A stretch of DNA of 19,566 nt from an uncultured Desulfuromonas sp. (GCA_937982495.1 CALJLX010000295.1:1-19566); one strand, 5' to 3'. Shown: positions 1 to 7,392, counted from the first letter of the stretch. Program-made: numbers and translations. Notes: generated from the sequence alone by a model not told the origin.

Positions 1-323
1 ACGGCGTCAACCTGAGCCTGGGTCGGCACGTCGCCGGTCAGCAGGAAGTACCAGAAGGACTCGACGGTGGGGTACTTGGAGCCTTTGGCCTTGGGCAGGG
101 CTTCGAAGGTCTCGGGGATGGTCTTGCCGCGGAAACGGATGCCTTCCTGGGGATCGAGATAGGAGATGTCGGTTACCAGACAACGGATGTCGCGGGCGCC
201 GCCGATGCACTGGTCAATCGTCACCTGATCGATGACAACCTTACCGAACTCCTTGACAAGCTTGGTGGTGCGGGGACGATGGTCTGCGATCTTCTGAGCC
301 AATACTTCCTTGAGTGTCGCCAT
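1..323 (-). CDS. gltA: Citrate synthase, N-terminal part (runs off the window)
   Basis: Only the first 107 codons lie in the window; the gene continues past base 1. Citrate synthase condenses acetyl-CoA with oxaloacetate in the cytoplasm, the entry step of the TCA cycle used for acetate oxidation. The visible part reads MATLKEVLAQK at the start, then LDPQEGIRFRGKTIPE at about residues 64-79 and YPTVESFWYFLLTGDVPT further on. The EGIRFRG and LLTGDVP blocks are typical of citrate synthases. The long, lysine-rich N-terminus resembles the eukaryote-like form found in Geobacter relatives (recalled from the family, not searched). The start is the ATG at 321-323, preceded by AAAGGAGAG at good spacing. 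A strong promoter and a palindrome lie about 190-240 bases upstream. The active-site residues are outside the window and cannot be checked. Confidence 0.9.
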   Translation of the reverse strand, partial: MATLKEVLAQKIADHRPRTTKLVKEFGKVVIDQVTIDQCIGGARDIRCLVTDISYLDPQEGIRFRGKTIPETFEALPKAKGSKYPTVESFWYFLLTGDVPTQAQVDA

Positions 324-503
324 GCTTCTCTCTCCTTTGGTGAAATAAATACGATGGGAAAACCCACCAGGCCAAACTGCCCTTTCCAACAAAACCAAAT
401 TTGAATCGCATCCCGGAGGCATAACACACGGCGGTAAACCGCGGCGAAAGAATTGGTCTCACCAAGAACGCCGGGCCAATCTTGGCTCAATCTCATTTAC
501 GCA
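324..503 (-). other. Long 5' leader of gltA, no gene seen
   Basis: This is the untranslated stretch between the predicted gltA transcription start (about 503) and its ATG. It is about 180 bases long. I see no convincing coding region: the frames that cross it run on into gltA in the wrong frame. Short complementary segments are present (for example GCGG/CCGC around 432-443), but I see no intrinsic terminator and no riboswitch core I recognise. The remaining bases of the 324-656 gap hold the promoters, palindrome and repeat listed separately. Confidence 0.5.
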
Positions 504-509
504 TGGTAA

Positions 510-538
510 GTTCTAGCAACTGCGCTCGGCATTGTCAA
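510..538 (-). promoter_or_regulatory. Sigma-70-type promoter for gltA
   Basis: On the minus strand a perfect -35 box TTGACA (533-538) is followed after 17 bases by TAGAAC (510-515) as the -10 box, which matches four of six consensus bases. The start would fall near 503. It points into gltA, and no other open gene lies between. A 15-base palindrome sits 9 bases upstream of the -35 box. Confidence 0.7.
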
Positions 539-547
539 GCACTATTT

Positions 548-562
548 TGTATACGGTATACA
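548..562. promoter_or_regulatory. Perfect palindrome, probable operator next to the gltA -35 box
   Basis: TGTATAC-G-GTATACA is a perfect 7-base inverted repeat around one central base. It lies immediately upstream of the gltA -35 box and about 33 bases before the -35 box of the divergent dusB promoter, so it could serve either gene. In Geobacter, gltA is repressed by the regulator HgtR during growth on hydrogen. I do not recall the HgtR site well enough to equate the two. The regulator is therefore unassigned. Confidence 0.6.
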
Positions 563-594
563 TCATGACGGCTTTGGGGGATGGCGTTTTCCCT

Positions 595-623
595 TTGGCT
601 TTCCTTCTATCGCATGGTAATAT
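595..623 (+). promoter_or_regulatory. Sigma-70-type promoter for dusB-ntrB-ntrC
   Basis: TTGGCT (595-600) and TAATAT (618-623) are separated by 17 bases. Transcription would start near 630, leaving a leader of only about 27 bases before the dusB ATG. A 10-base direct repeat overlaps the -10 box and the start site. Confidence 0.5.
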
Positions 624-641
624 GCACAAAAAATATGCACA
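619..641 (+). repeat. Direct repeat AATATGCACA over the dusB promoter start
   Basis: AATATGCACA occurs at 619-628 and again at 632-641, a 13-base period. The first copy overlaps the -10 box and the second lies just downstream of the predicted start. This placement is what one expects of a repressor site, but a chance AT-rich repeat is possible. It is not the inverted GCAC/GTGC arrangement of a classical NtrC site. Confidence 0.45.
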
Positions 642-656
642 CAAGAAAATATTTCA

Positions 657-1631
657 ATGATTATTCGCAAATTATCTCTCGCAAATAATATCTGGCTGGC
701 CCCCATGGCCGGGATCAGCAATCTGCCCTATCGGCGCATCATGAAACGCTTTGGCGCCGGATTGGTTTTCAGCGAAATGATCAGCGCCAACGGGCTCTGT
801 CGCGGCGGCAAACAGACCCGGGAACTGCTCGCTTCCAGCCCCGACGAACGGCCCCTGGGCATTCAACTTTTCGGTGAAGACCCTCTTTTGCTGGCCCGAG
901 CCGCCACCTTGGCCGAGGGTCATGCCGATCTGATCGATATCAATCTGGGCTGTCCGGTAAAAAAAGTGGTCCGCTCCGGCGCCGGCAGCGCGCTGCTGCG
1001 CAATCCCACCCAAATCGCCGGCATAGTCGCCGCGGTCCGCCGTGCGACCCGCCTCCCCCTGACGGTCAAGATCCGCTCCGGCTGGTCCCTGCAATCCGTC
1101 AATTATCTGGAAACCGCGCGCATCGCCGAAACCGAAGGAGCGGATGCCGTCACCCTGCATCCACGCACCCGCTGCCAGGGTTTTTCCGGGCACTCCGACT
1201 GGGAACATCTGCGCGAACTCAAGGCGGCCGTAAAAATCCCGATCATCGGCAGCGGCGACATTTTCACCGCCGACGATGCCCTACGGATGCTGCGGGAGAC
1301 CGGTTGCGACGGGGTCATGATCGGCCGGGGAGGCTATGGCAATCCCTGGCTGATCCGGGACATCAAAGCCCGTCTTGACGAACTGCCGCCCCCTCCCCCG
1401 CCCTCCCCCGCCGAGCGCATGGAGGTTGCATTCCAACATCTGGGTCTGCATCTCGACAGCTTTGGCCCTCACAAAACGCTTCTCGACATGCGCAAACACC
1501 TGTGCTGGTATTCCCGGGGACTCACTGATGCGGCGACCTTTCGCGCCGCCATCAATCATGCGCGATCCATCGCCGAGATGGAAGACATCATGAGGGAGTT
1601 TTTTCTTGCCGCCCAACCACGGATCGAGTGA
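657..1631 (+). CDS. dusB: tRNA-dihydrouridine synthase B
   Basis: This FMN enzyme reduces uridine to dihydrouridine in the D-loop of tRNAs with NADPH. The 324-residue length fits the family. The N-terminal block LAPMAGISNLPYRR (14-27) binds flavin. INLGCPVKKV holds the catalytic cysteine at C98. GSGDIFTADDALRML and DGVMIGRGGYGNPWL are the phosphate-binding end of the TIM barrel. The C-terminal helical part contains MRKHLCWYSRGL. A run of prolines near residue 245 is a small local oddity. The ATG at 657 matches the family N-terminus, but the upstream AAGAAA is a poor ribosome-binding site, so initiation may be weak. It is the first gene of a three-gene operon; its TGA overlaps the next ATG by one base. 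The order dusB (also called nifR3)–ntrB–ntrC is a known arrangement in other Proteobacteria. Confidence 0.95.
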   Translation: MIIRKLSLANNIWLAPMAGISNLPYRRIMKRFGAGLVFSEMISANGLCRGGKQTRELLASSPDERPLGIQLFGEDPLLLARAATLAEGHADLIDINLGCPVKKVVRSGAGSALLRNPTQIAGIVAAVRRATRLPLTVKIRSGWSLQSVNYLETARIAETEGADAVTLHPRTRCQGFSGHSDWEHLRELKAAVKIPIIGSGDIFTADDALRMLRETGCDGVMIGRGGYGNPWLIRDIKARLDELPPPPPPSPAERMEVAFQHLGLHLDSFGPHKTLLDMRKHLCWYSRGLTDAATFRAAINHARSIAEMEDIMREFFLAAQPRIE

Positions 1632-2752
1632 TGAGTCGAATAACAGAAAGCAACAGCAAACTCTATATTCAGATTCTTGAAAGTATCGATCGTGCCGTGA
1701 TCGCCCTGAGCACTGGCGGGGTGATTTCCCTCTTCAACCCGGCGGCTCAGGCCATGACCGGCATATCCGAACGCCAGGCACTAGGCAAAGCCTTCGACCA
1801 TCTCTTCAAAGGGCAACAGAGCCTGCGCTACCTGGTCGCGACCGCATTGACGGCCGGCCGCTCGGTTTCCGACCATGAGGAAATTTCCCTCTATCGCCCC
1901 CTTTCCCCGCCGCTGCCGGTCAGTGTCAGCGTCTCCCCGCTTTTGTCCGAAACCGGGGCTCCCGACGGGGTGGTCCTGATCCTGCGCGATCTTTCCCGAC
2001 TGCGGGACCTGGAACAGGCCGTACGCCAATCGGACCGGCTTTCGCAACTTGGCACCTTGGCCGCCGGCCTGGCCCATGAGATCAAGAATCCTTTGGGCGG
2101 CATCAAGGGCGCGGCGCAACTCCTCGATCTGGAACTACCCGGCAAAAGCCACCTGCGGGAATATACGGCGGTGATGATCCGCGAAACGGAACGGATCAAC
2201 ACCATCATCGAAGGTCTGCTCGACCTCACCCGAACCCGTCAACCGCGCTGGGCGAGGGTCAACCTAGGCAAGATTCTCGGGGATATCCTGCTGCTGCAGA
2301 AGAACGCTCATCCGGGGAAACGGATCGACTTTATGCTTGACCTGGACCCGAGCATTCCCGAATTCCGCGGCGATGAAGACCTTTTGACCCAACTCTTTCT
2401 GAATCTGATAAAAAATGCCGCCGAGGCCATCGCCGGTACGGGATTTGTGCGAATCTCCAGCAAGATCGTCGCCGATTATCACCTCAATCTCCCGGGAGGG
2501 CGGCCCGCTCCTTTCGTCACCATAGAAATCCGCGACAACGGCATGGGGATCGACCGGGAAGATCTGGAGCGCATCTTCACCCCTTTCTACACGACCAAGC
2601 ACCTCGGAAGCGGGTTGGGACTGCCCCTTTGCCAGAAAATCGTCCGCCATCATGACGGTATGCTCAAAGCCGTCAGTGAACCCGGCTCCGGAACCCTCTT
2701 TTCCGTCTCCCTACCACTGATTCCGCCACCGGATTCCGGGCAGGCCGGATAA
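1631..2752 (+). CDS. ntrB: NtrB-like PAS histidine kinase
   Basis: This is a cytoplasmic sensor kinase of 373 residues with no membrane segment. A PAS domain covers about residues 8-120. The dimerisation/phosphotransfer domain has GLAHEIKNPLGG with the phospho-histidine at H149. The ATPase domain shows the N box (LIKNAAEAI, 259-267), G1 (DNGMGID, 302-308), F box (FTPFYTTK, 316-323) and G2 (GSGLGL, 326-331). This layout and the HEIKNPL form of the H box are those of NtrB/GlnL. I chose the ATG at 1631, which overlaps the dusB stop as TGATG; a GTG one codon earlier is the alternative, and neither has a clear ribosome-binding site, suggesting coupled translation. It should phosphorylate the next gene's product. 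The Geobacter pair GnfL/GnfM, which controls nitrogen fixation, is a possible counterpart. The signal it senses cannot be read from sequence. Confidence 0.88.
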   Translation: MSRITESNSKLYIQILESIDRAVIALSTGGVISLFNPAAQAMTGISERQALGKAFDHLFKGQQSLRYLVATALTAGRSVSDHEEISLYRPLSPPLPVSVSVSPLLSETGAPDGVVLILRDLSRLRDLEQAVRQSDRLSQLGTLAAGLAHEIKNPLGGIKGAAQLLDLELPGKSHLREYTAVMIRETERINTIIEGLLDLTRTRQPRWARVNLGKILGDILLLQKNAHPGKRIDFMLDLDPSIPEFRGDEDLLTQLFLNLIKNAAEAIAGTGFVRISSKIVADYHLNLPGGRPAPFVTIEIRDNGMGIDREDLERIFTPFYTTKHLGSGLGLPLCQKIVRHHDGMLKAVSEPGSGTLFSVSLPLIPPPDSGQAG

Positions 2753-2776
2753 GTCTATTGCCAACGGAGGTCTATC

Positions 2777-4195
2777 GTGTCCATTCATAAAATCCTGGTT
2801 GCCGACGACGAGGAAAGCATCCGCTGGGTTCTTTCCAAGTCCCTGGGTAAACTCGGCTACCTAGTCGAGTTGGCGACCAGCGGCGATGAGGCTCTGACCA
2901 TGCTCCGGGAAAAACCCTTTGATCTGGCGGTGCTCGACATCAAAATGCCGGGGCTTTCGGGACTTGACCTGCTCAGCCGTATTCATCTGGAACGACCGGG
3001 TCTGCCCATTGTGGTCATGACCGCCGAATCGACCATGACCAACGCCGTCGAAGCAATGAAGCGAGGAGCTTACGACTACCTGACCAAACCCTTCGACCTG
3101 GAGGCCCTCGACGCCATCATCCTGCGCGCCAATCGTGCCACGACAATGGACACCCCGAGCAAAACGGAAGCGACTCCCCAGCCCCTCGACCGTACCCTGA
3201 TCGGACGCAGCCGGCCGATGCAGGAAGTCTACAAGGTTCTGGGCAAGGTCGCCGCCTCCGACGTCACCGTGCTCATCACCGGGGAATCGGGAACCGGCAA
3301 GGAACTGGTGGCCCGGGCTATTCACGGCAACAGTGCCCGGCTCAACAAGCCTTTTCTCGCCCTCAACTGCGCCGCCATCCCTCGCGAATTGTTGGAAAGC
3401 GAGCTTTTCGGCTTTGAAAAGGGGGCGTTCACCGGCGCCAACGAGCGCAAGATCGGGAAATTCGAGCAGGCCCACGGCGGCAGCCTCTTTCTCGACGAAA
3501 TCGGCGATATGCCTCTGGAATTGCAAGCCAAGCTGTTGCGGGTGTTGCAGGAGAAGGAGATCACCCGAACCGGAGGAGTCACCAATATCCCGGTCGATGT
3601 GCGAATCATCGCCGCCACCAACCAGGATCTCCAGGAGCAGGTACGCGCCAAGGGTTTTCGCGAAGACCTTTACTACCGCCTGAATGTCATCCCCATCAGC
3701 CTGCCGCCACTGCGCGACCGGGCCGAGGACATCCCCCTGCTGGTCGATTTTTTCCTGCGGCAATTGCAGGCCAAACAGAACCTTATAACCCGGGCCTGCA
3801 GCGACGACGCCCTGACAGCTCTTCAGCAGTATCCCTGGCCCGGAAACGTGCGGGAACTGGAAAACGCCATTCAGCGCGCCGCCCTCCTCTCCCCAAATCC
3901 CCAACTGACCCTTGAGGATTTTCCCTTTCTGGCGACGGCCGCCGGCGGAAACCAGGACGAATCGCTCGAAGCATTGATCGCCCGCAAACTGAACTGTTCC
4001 CTGATGCAGATGAATGTCCAGGAACTGGACAATCTCTATGAAATGGTCCTACATCAGATGGAACGGCCCTTGATCAACATCGTTCTGGACAAAACCCGAG
4101 GCAACCAGGTCAAGGCCGCCGAAATTCTCGGTATCAACCGCAACACCCTGCGAAAGAAAATTCAAACCTTGGGCATCGACCTGAAAAAGGATTAA
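2777..4195 (+). CDS. ntrC: NtrC-family sigma-54 response regulator
   Basis: This is an enhancer-binding activator of sigma-54 RNA polymerase, 472 residues against 469 for E. coli NtrC. The receiver domain (1-120) has the acidic pair D10/D11, phospho-acceptor D54, T82 and K104. A linker (121-140) leads to the AAA+ domain with Walker A GESGTGK (169-175), the sigma-54 contact loop GAFTGA (216-221) and Walker B FLDE (238-241). A Fis-type helix-turn-helix ends the protein (KAAEILGINRNTLRKKIQ). All residues needed for activity appear present. The start is GTG 2777, preceded by AACGGAGGT at good spacing; an internal ATG would cut the receiver domain. It lies 24 bases after the kinase gene and is followed at once by a strong terminator. 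Nitrogen control is the likely role by family, but the target genes are not in this window. Confidence 0.92.
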   Translation: MSIHKILVADDEESIRWVLSKSLGKLGYLVELATSGDEALTMLREKPFDLAVLDIKMPGLSGLDLLSRIHLERPGLPIVVMTAESTMTNAVEAMKRGAYDYLTKPFDLEALDAIILRANRATTMDTPSKTEATPQPLDRTLIGRSRPMQEVYKVLGKVAASDVTVLITGESGTGKELVARAIHGNSARLNKPFLALNCAAIPRELLESELFGFEKGAFTGANERKIGKFEQAHGGSLFLDEIGDMPLELQAKLLRVLQEKEITRTGGVTNIPVDVRIIAATNQDLQEQVRAKGFREDLYYRLNVIPISLPPLRDRAEDIPLLVDFFLRQLQAKQNLITRACSDDALTALQQYPWPGNVRELENAIQRAALLSPNPQLTLEDFPFLATAAGGNQDESLEALIARKLNCSLMQMNVQELDNLYEMVLHQMERPLINIVLDKTRGNQVKAAEILGINRNTLRKKIQTLGIDLKKD

Positions 4196-4230
4196 AAAAA
4201 GCCCCGGAGAATGAACTCCGGGGCTTTTTT
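4194..4230. terminator. Bidirectional intrinsic terminator between ntrC and dnaB
   Basis: A perfect 9-base stem GCCCCGGAG / CTCCGGGGC (4201-4209 and 4216-4224) has a 6-base loop, an A7 run before it and a T6 run after it. It can therefore stop transcription from both sides. The first As overlap the ntrC stop codon. The dnaB stop lies 23 bases away on the other side. Confidence 0.92.
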
Positions 4231-4252
4231 AACGCGTATTTCCAGGGACGAC

Positions 4253-5623
4253 TCAGTAACCGTCTTCCCGTTTGCTCTGGTTTTCAAAACGGGTGAACTC
4301 TCCCCTGAAGGTGAGATGCACGCTGCCGATGGGGCCGTTACGCTGTTTGCCGATAATGACCTCGGCGTCCTTGTCGTGCCCTTTGTCGCAGGAATTGTCC
4401 CGGCGTTTGCAGGCTTCGCAGTAGACGGCGTCACGATAGATGAACATGATCACGTCGGCGTCCTGCTCGATCGCCCCGGACTCCCGCAGGTCGGCCATCA
4501 TCGGGCGCTTATCGGTGCGGCTTTCGAGGGAGCGGTTGAGCTGGGAGAGGGCGACCACCGGGACGTGGAGTTCCTTGGCCAGGGCCTTAAGCGAGCGGGA
4601 GATTTCGGAAATCTCCTGCTGCCGGCTCTCGGCGTTGCGCCCTTGCATCAGCTGCAGATAGTCGACCACGACCAAACCCAGGTCGTGTTCCGCTTTGAGC
4701 CGGCGAGCCTTGGCCCGCAATTCGAGCACCGAGATACTCGGGGTGTCGTCGATGAAGATCGGCGCCTCGCTGAGCAATCCGGCGCCGTTGGTCAGCTTGG
4801 GCCAATCCGACTCCCCAAGGTGGCCGGTACGCAGACGGCTGGCGTCGACCCGGGAAACGGAACAGAGTAAACGCTGCACCAGCTGTTCCTTCCCCATCTC
4901 CAGGGAGAAGACGATACTGGGCACCGGCTTGGCGGCACGCAGGGCGGCATGTTCGACAATATTGAGACAAAAGGCGGTCTTGCCCATGGAGGGGCGGGCG
5001 GCGATGATGACCAGATCCCCCCCCTGCAAACCCGCCGTCATCAGGTCAAGATCGTTGAAGCCGGTGGGAACCCCGGTGATCAGTTCCTTGCGGTCATAAA
5101 GTTTTTCAATGGTCTTGAAAGTATCCTTCATAATTTCCCGGGTCGAGAAATAAGAAGGTTTGGCCTTGGAACCGGCGATTTCGAAGATGGATTTCTCGGC
5201 CCAGTCGAGATCCGCTTCCACATCCCCCCCGTCATAGCCGCGCGTGGCAATCTCGGTAGCGACCTGGATCAACCGGCGCGACACCGCCTTGTCCTTGACC
5301 ATGCGACAGTAGTAGAGAATGTTCGCGGCGGTCGGGACGTAATCGACCAGGGTCGCGAGATAGGCACTGCCGCCGACCGCCTCAAGATCCCCCTTCTGTT
5401 GAAGGGCGGCGGTCAGGGTCACGAGGTCGGCGGGTTCCCCTTTGTCACTGAGATCGATCAGGGCGGAGAAGATTTTACGGTGGGCTTCACGATAGAAATC
5501 CTCGGGACGGAGTATTTCCAGCGCCTTGTTGAGGGCTTCATTTTCCAGGAGGACGCCGCCGAGCACGGACATCTCTCCTTCCAGGCTTTGTGGTGGAAGG
5601 CGATGAGCAGGCAGTTCTACCAT
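4253..5623 (-). CDS. dnaB: Replicative DNA helicase DnaB
   Basis: This is the hexameric 5'-3' helicase of the replication fork, 456 residues. The N-terminal primase-binding domain (about 10-115) begins with the family signature LPPQSLEGEMSVLGG. The RecA-like domain has Walker A RPSMGKT (210-216), Walker B VVVDYLQLM, and the LSQLNRSLESR motif. IGKQRNGPIG near the end is the usual arginine-finger region. Unusual is a cysteine/histidine cluster C402-x2-C405-x6-C412-x3-H416 between IYRDAVY and EVIIGKQRNG, where many DnaB proteins have a cysteine-free linker. The ATG at 5623 gives the expected N-terminus but lacks a good ribosome-binding site; CGGAG is about 12 bases away. It is last in the rpsF–rpsR–DUF2232–rplI–dnaB operon, after a long hairpin. 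No intein is seen. Confidence 0.96.
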   Translation of the reverse strand: MVELPAHRLPPQSLEGEMSVLGGVLLENEALNKALEILRPEDFYREAHRKIFSALIDLSDKGEPADLVTLTAALQQKGDLEAVGGSAYLATLVDYVPTAANILYYCRMVKDKAVSRRLIQVATEIATRGYDGGDVEADLDWAEKSIFEIAGSKAKPSYFSTREIMKDTFKTIEKLYDRKELITGVPTGFNDLDLMTAGLQGGDLVIIAARPSMGKTAFCLNIVEHAALRAAKPVPSIVFSLEMGKEQLVQRLLCSVSRVDASRLRTGHLGESDWPKLTNGAGLLSEAPIFIDDTPSISVLELRAKARRLKAEHDLGLVVVDYLQLMQGRNAESRQQEISEISRSLKALAKELHVPVVALSQLNRSLESRTDKRPMMADLRESGAIEQDADVIMFIYRDAVYCEACKRRDNSCDKGHDKDAEVIIGKQRNGPIGSVHLTFRGEFTRFENQSKREDGY

Positions 5624-5644
5624 GAGGGGGTGTAACTCCGGATG

Positions 5645-5679
5645 GACGAAGCGGAGCCGCTTGCGGGCTCCGCTTCGTC
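5645..5679 (-). promoter_or_regulatory. 14-base perfect hairpin between rplI and dnaB
   Basis: GACGAAGCGGAGCC (5645-5658) pairs perfectly with 5666-5679 around a 7-base loop. In the operon's direction it begins 7 bases after the rplI stop and ends about 20 bases before the dnaB start. It has no U-tract on that side, so it is not a normal intrinsic terminator. It could be an mRNA processing or stability element that separates rplI from dnaB levels. On the plus strand TTTTATT follows a few bases later, but no plus-strand gene ends here. Confidence 0.6.
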
Positions 5680-5686
5680 TTCGGTT

Positions 5687-6133
5687 TTATTCCGCGGCGG
5701 TAACGCTGACCTTGATCGAGGCAACGACTCCGGCCGGCAATTTCACCGGTACCTGATAATCGCCGAGGGCCTTGATCGGCTCCTCGAGAACGATCTTCTT
5801 GCGATCGATCTCGATCCCGGCTTCGGCCAGCTTGGCGCCGATTTCCATGGAAGTGACCGAACCGAAGAGTTTGCCGTCCTCGCCCGCGCGATGAGCGAAG
5901 GAACAGGTCAGAGCCTCGATCTGCTTTTTGAGCAGTTCGGCGCCCTGAGTCAGTTTCTGCAGCTTGCGCTCCAGCTGACGTTTGCGATGTTCGAGCTCCT
6001 TGACGTTGCGCGGATTGGCTTCCACGGCCATTCCGCCGGGAATCAGAAAGTTGCGCGCATAGCCGGGCTTAACCTTGACCAGTTGACCGATCGTGCCGAG
6101 CTTCTCCACATTTTCGGTAAGAATGATATTCAT
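5687..6133 (-). CDS. rplI: 50S ribosomal protein bL9
   Basis: bL9 binds 23S rRNA near the base of the L1 stalk and helps maintain reading-frame fidelity. The 148-residue length is typical. The N-terminal domain shows MNIILTENVEKLG, then the glycine/lysine signature VKVKPGYARNFLIPGGMA. A long charged helix (about 41-75, KELEHRKRQLERKL) links to the C-terminal domain, which contains DGKLFGSVTS and ends VKVSVTAAE. The start ATG at 6133 has AGAGGAGAT about 9 bases upstream. It lies between the DUF2232 membrane protein gene and dnaB on the minus strand. Confidence 0.97.
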   Translation of the reverse strand: MNIILTENVEKLGTIGQLVKVKPGYARNFLIPGGMAVEANPRNVKELEHRKRQLERKLQKLTQGAELLKKQIEALTCSFAHRAGEDGKLFGSVTSMEIGAKLAEAGIEIDRKKIVLEEPIKALGDYQVPVKLPAGVVASIKVSVTAAE

Positions 6134-6159
6134 GAATCGTGATCTCCTCTATAAAAGAT

Positions 6160-7107
6160 CTAGGTCTTTTTTTCTTTAGGGTTACGAAAATCCAGCCACA
6201 AATCGAAGATGCCGATGCCGGTGACGACGGCCGGCAGGGGATTGACGATAACCAGCATCATATACCCCAGCACCCGCAGGAAAGGCGCGGTGCCGCGACG
6301 CTGGAAAAAATGCGCCACCACCGCCATCCCCTGCAGAAAATAGACTGGCAAAAGCAGGGTCAGGAGGTTAACGGACACCTGACGGGGCAGCCCGTCCGCG
6401 AAGAAAACCCCAAATCCCCCGAGTATGACTCCCCAGATCAGCGTCTCCGGAGCCTTCCAATGAGAGAGGGGAAGACCGGGAATCCGATAATGCCCCTGGG
6501 ATAACCGCGCCAGAAGAATGACCACCAGCAACAGCAAGGCGCTGTTAGCAACCAGGATCAGCGCCGGATAGGCCGCAAGAAGGTAATCGGCGGTGCCGGC
6601 AGTAAGCGCCTTGAGCTCCTCCGCTTGGGTCGGGGTCAGCTCGGCTTGTTGATAAAATTCGTCGACCTTGGCCAACTCGCCCTGGATGTAGCCGGAAACC
6701 ACCTTTTCCACGGCTTGATCGCTATACCGGGCATAGGCGAAGAGCAGCGACACCGAGAGCAGCGTTCCAATCAGGGCGGTTGCCGCTATCGCGCGATCCC
6801 AGGACTGCCCCCGCGACAGCAAGCGGGGCAGAATCAGGGACGCCAAACCGAACTGCAGCAGGTAAAGGAGCCCGCCGCCGGGGCCGTCGATCAACCACAA
6901 CGTTCCGGCGACGAGAAAAACGACACCGAGCCCGGACGCTGGCCCCCGACGCAGCTGAACGTAGGCGGCGGGCAACGGGCTGAGCATCGCCGGAACCATG
7001 CCGGCTGGACCAAGGAATCCCGCGGCCCAGAGCAGGCCGAGGGTTACGGCGGCTCCGAGCAACTGAATCAGAGCCGCCGGTCCAGGCGTCCCGGAGGTAA
7101 AGGGCAC
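6160..7107 (-). CDS. DUF2232 (YybS-like) multi-pass membrane protein
   Basis: This is a 315-residue inner-membrane protein with about eight hydrophobic segments and no catalytic motif I recognise. The hydrophobic stretches fall near residues 12-45, 57-75, 80-95, 107-125, 175-200, 222-240, 245-270 and 280-303. A soluble loop of about 50 residues (126-175) separates the halves. Its position between rpsR and rplI, together with its length and topology, matches the DUF2232/YybS family found at this place in Geobacter-type genomes. The function of the family is not established; some members are annotated as possible transporter components. The start is GTG 7107, preceded by GGGGGAGGAG, 15 bases after the rpsR stop. 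Stop and next start are 26 bases apart, so it is cotranscribed with the ribosomal protein genes. Confidence 0.8.
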   Translation of the reverse strand: MPFTSGTPGPAALIQLLGAAVTLGLLWAAGFLGPAGMVPAMLSPLPAAYVQLRRGPASGLGVVFLVAGTLWLIDGPGGGLLYLLQFGLASLILPRLLSRGQSWDRAIAATALIGTLLSVSLLFAYARYSDQAVEKVVSGYIQGELAKVDEFYQQAELTPTQAEELKALTAGTADYLLAAYPALILVANSALLLLVVILLARLSQGHYRIPGLPLSHWKAPETLIWGVILGGFGVFFADGLPRQVSVNLLTLLLPVYFLQGMAVVAHFFQRRGTAPFLRVLGYMMLVIVNPLPAVVTGIGIFDLWLDFRNPKEKKT

Positions 7108-7122
7108 CGGCTCCTCCCCCGG

Positions 7123-7392
7123 CTAATCGGCGTTGTGGCCCGAGGTAAAGGGCAACAGAGCGATATTGCGGGCACGCTTGATCGCTTCGGTGATCTTGCG
7201 CTGATGGATGGCGCAATTCCCGGAGATCCGACGGGGAACGATCTTGCCGCGCTCAGAGACGAAATACCGCAGGGTACGAATCTCTTTGTAATCGATCTTC
7301 AGGGTTTTGTCGCCGCAGAAACGGCAGCCCTTGCGGCGGGTGAAACGACGACGGGGCGCGGCCGGACGAGACGGTTTATTGGGATAGCTCAT
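7123..7392 (-). CDS. rpsR: 30S ribosomal protein bS18
   Basis: bS18 dimerises with bS6 on the 30S platform. The protein has 89 residues. A basic, proline-rich N-terminus is followed by RKGCRFCGDKTLKIDYKEI and the family core LRYFVSERGKIVPRRISGNCAIHQRKITEAIKRARNIALLP. The CRFC pair near residues 22-25 and the later cysteine make this the cysteine-containing (C+) version of S18, which may bind zinc. The ATG at 7392 has AGGAGATT nine bases upstream. It follows rpsF by 30 bases, the usual pairing of the two interacting proteins. Confidence 0.97.
   Translation of the reverse strand: MSYPNKPSRPAAPRRRFTRRKGCRFCGDKTLKIDYKEIRTLRYFVSERGKIVPRRISGNCAIHQRKITEAIKRARNIALLPFTSGHNAD

Noticed and set aside
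221..496. Minus-strand frames in the gltA leader
   Set aside because: They run from the leader into gltA out of frame, with no family resemblance. The citrate synthase frame is clearly the coding one.
5560..5590. AAGGAGAG directly before the ATG of codon 18 of dnaB as a possible true start
   Set aside because: The spacing is too short (2 bases), and this start would remove the conserved LPPQSLEGE segment.
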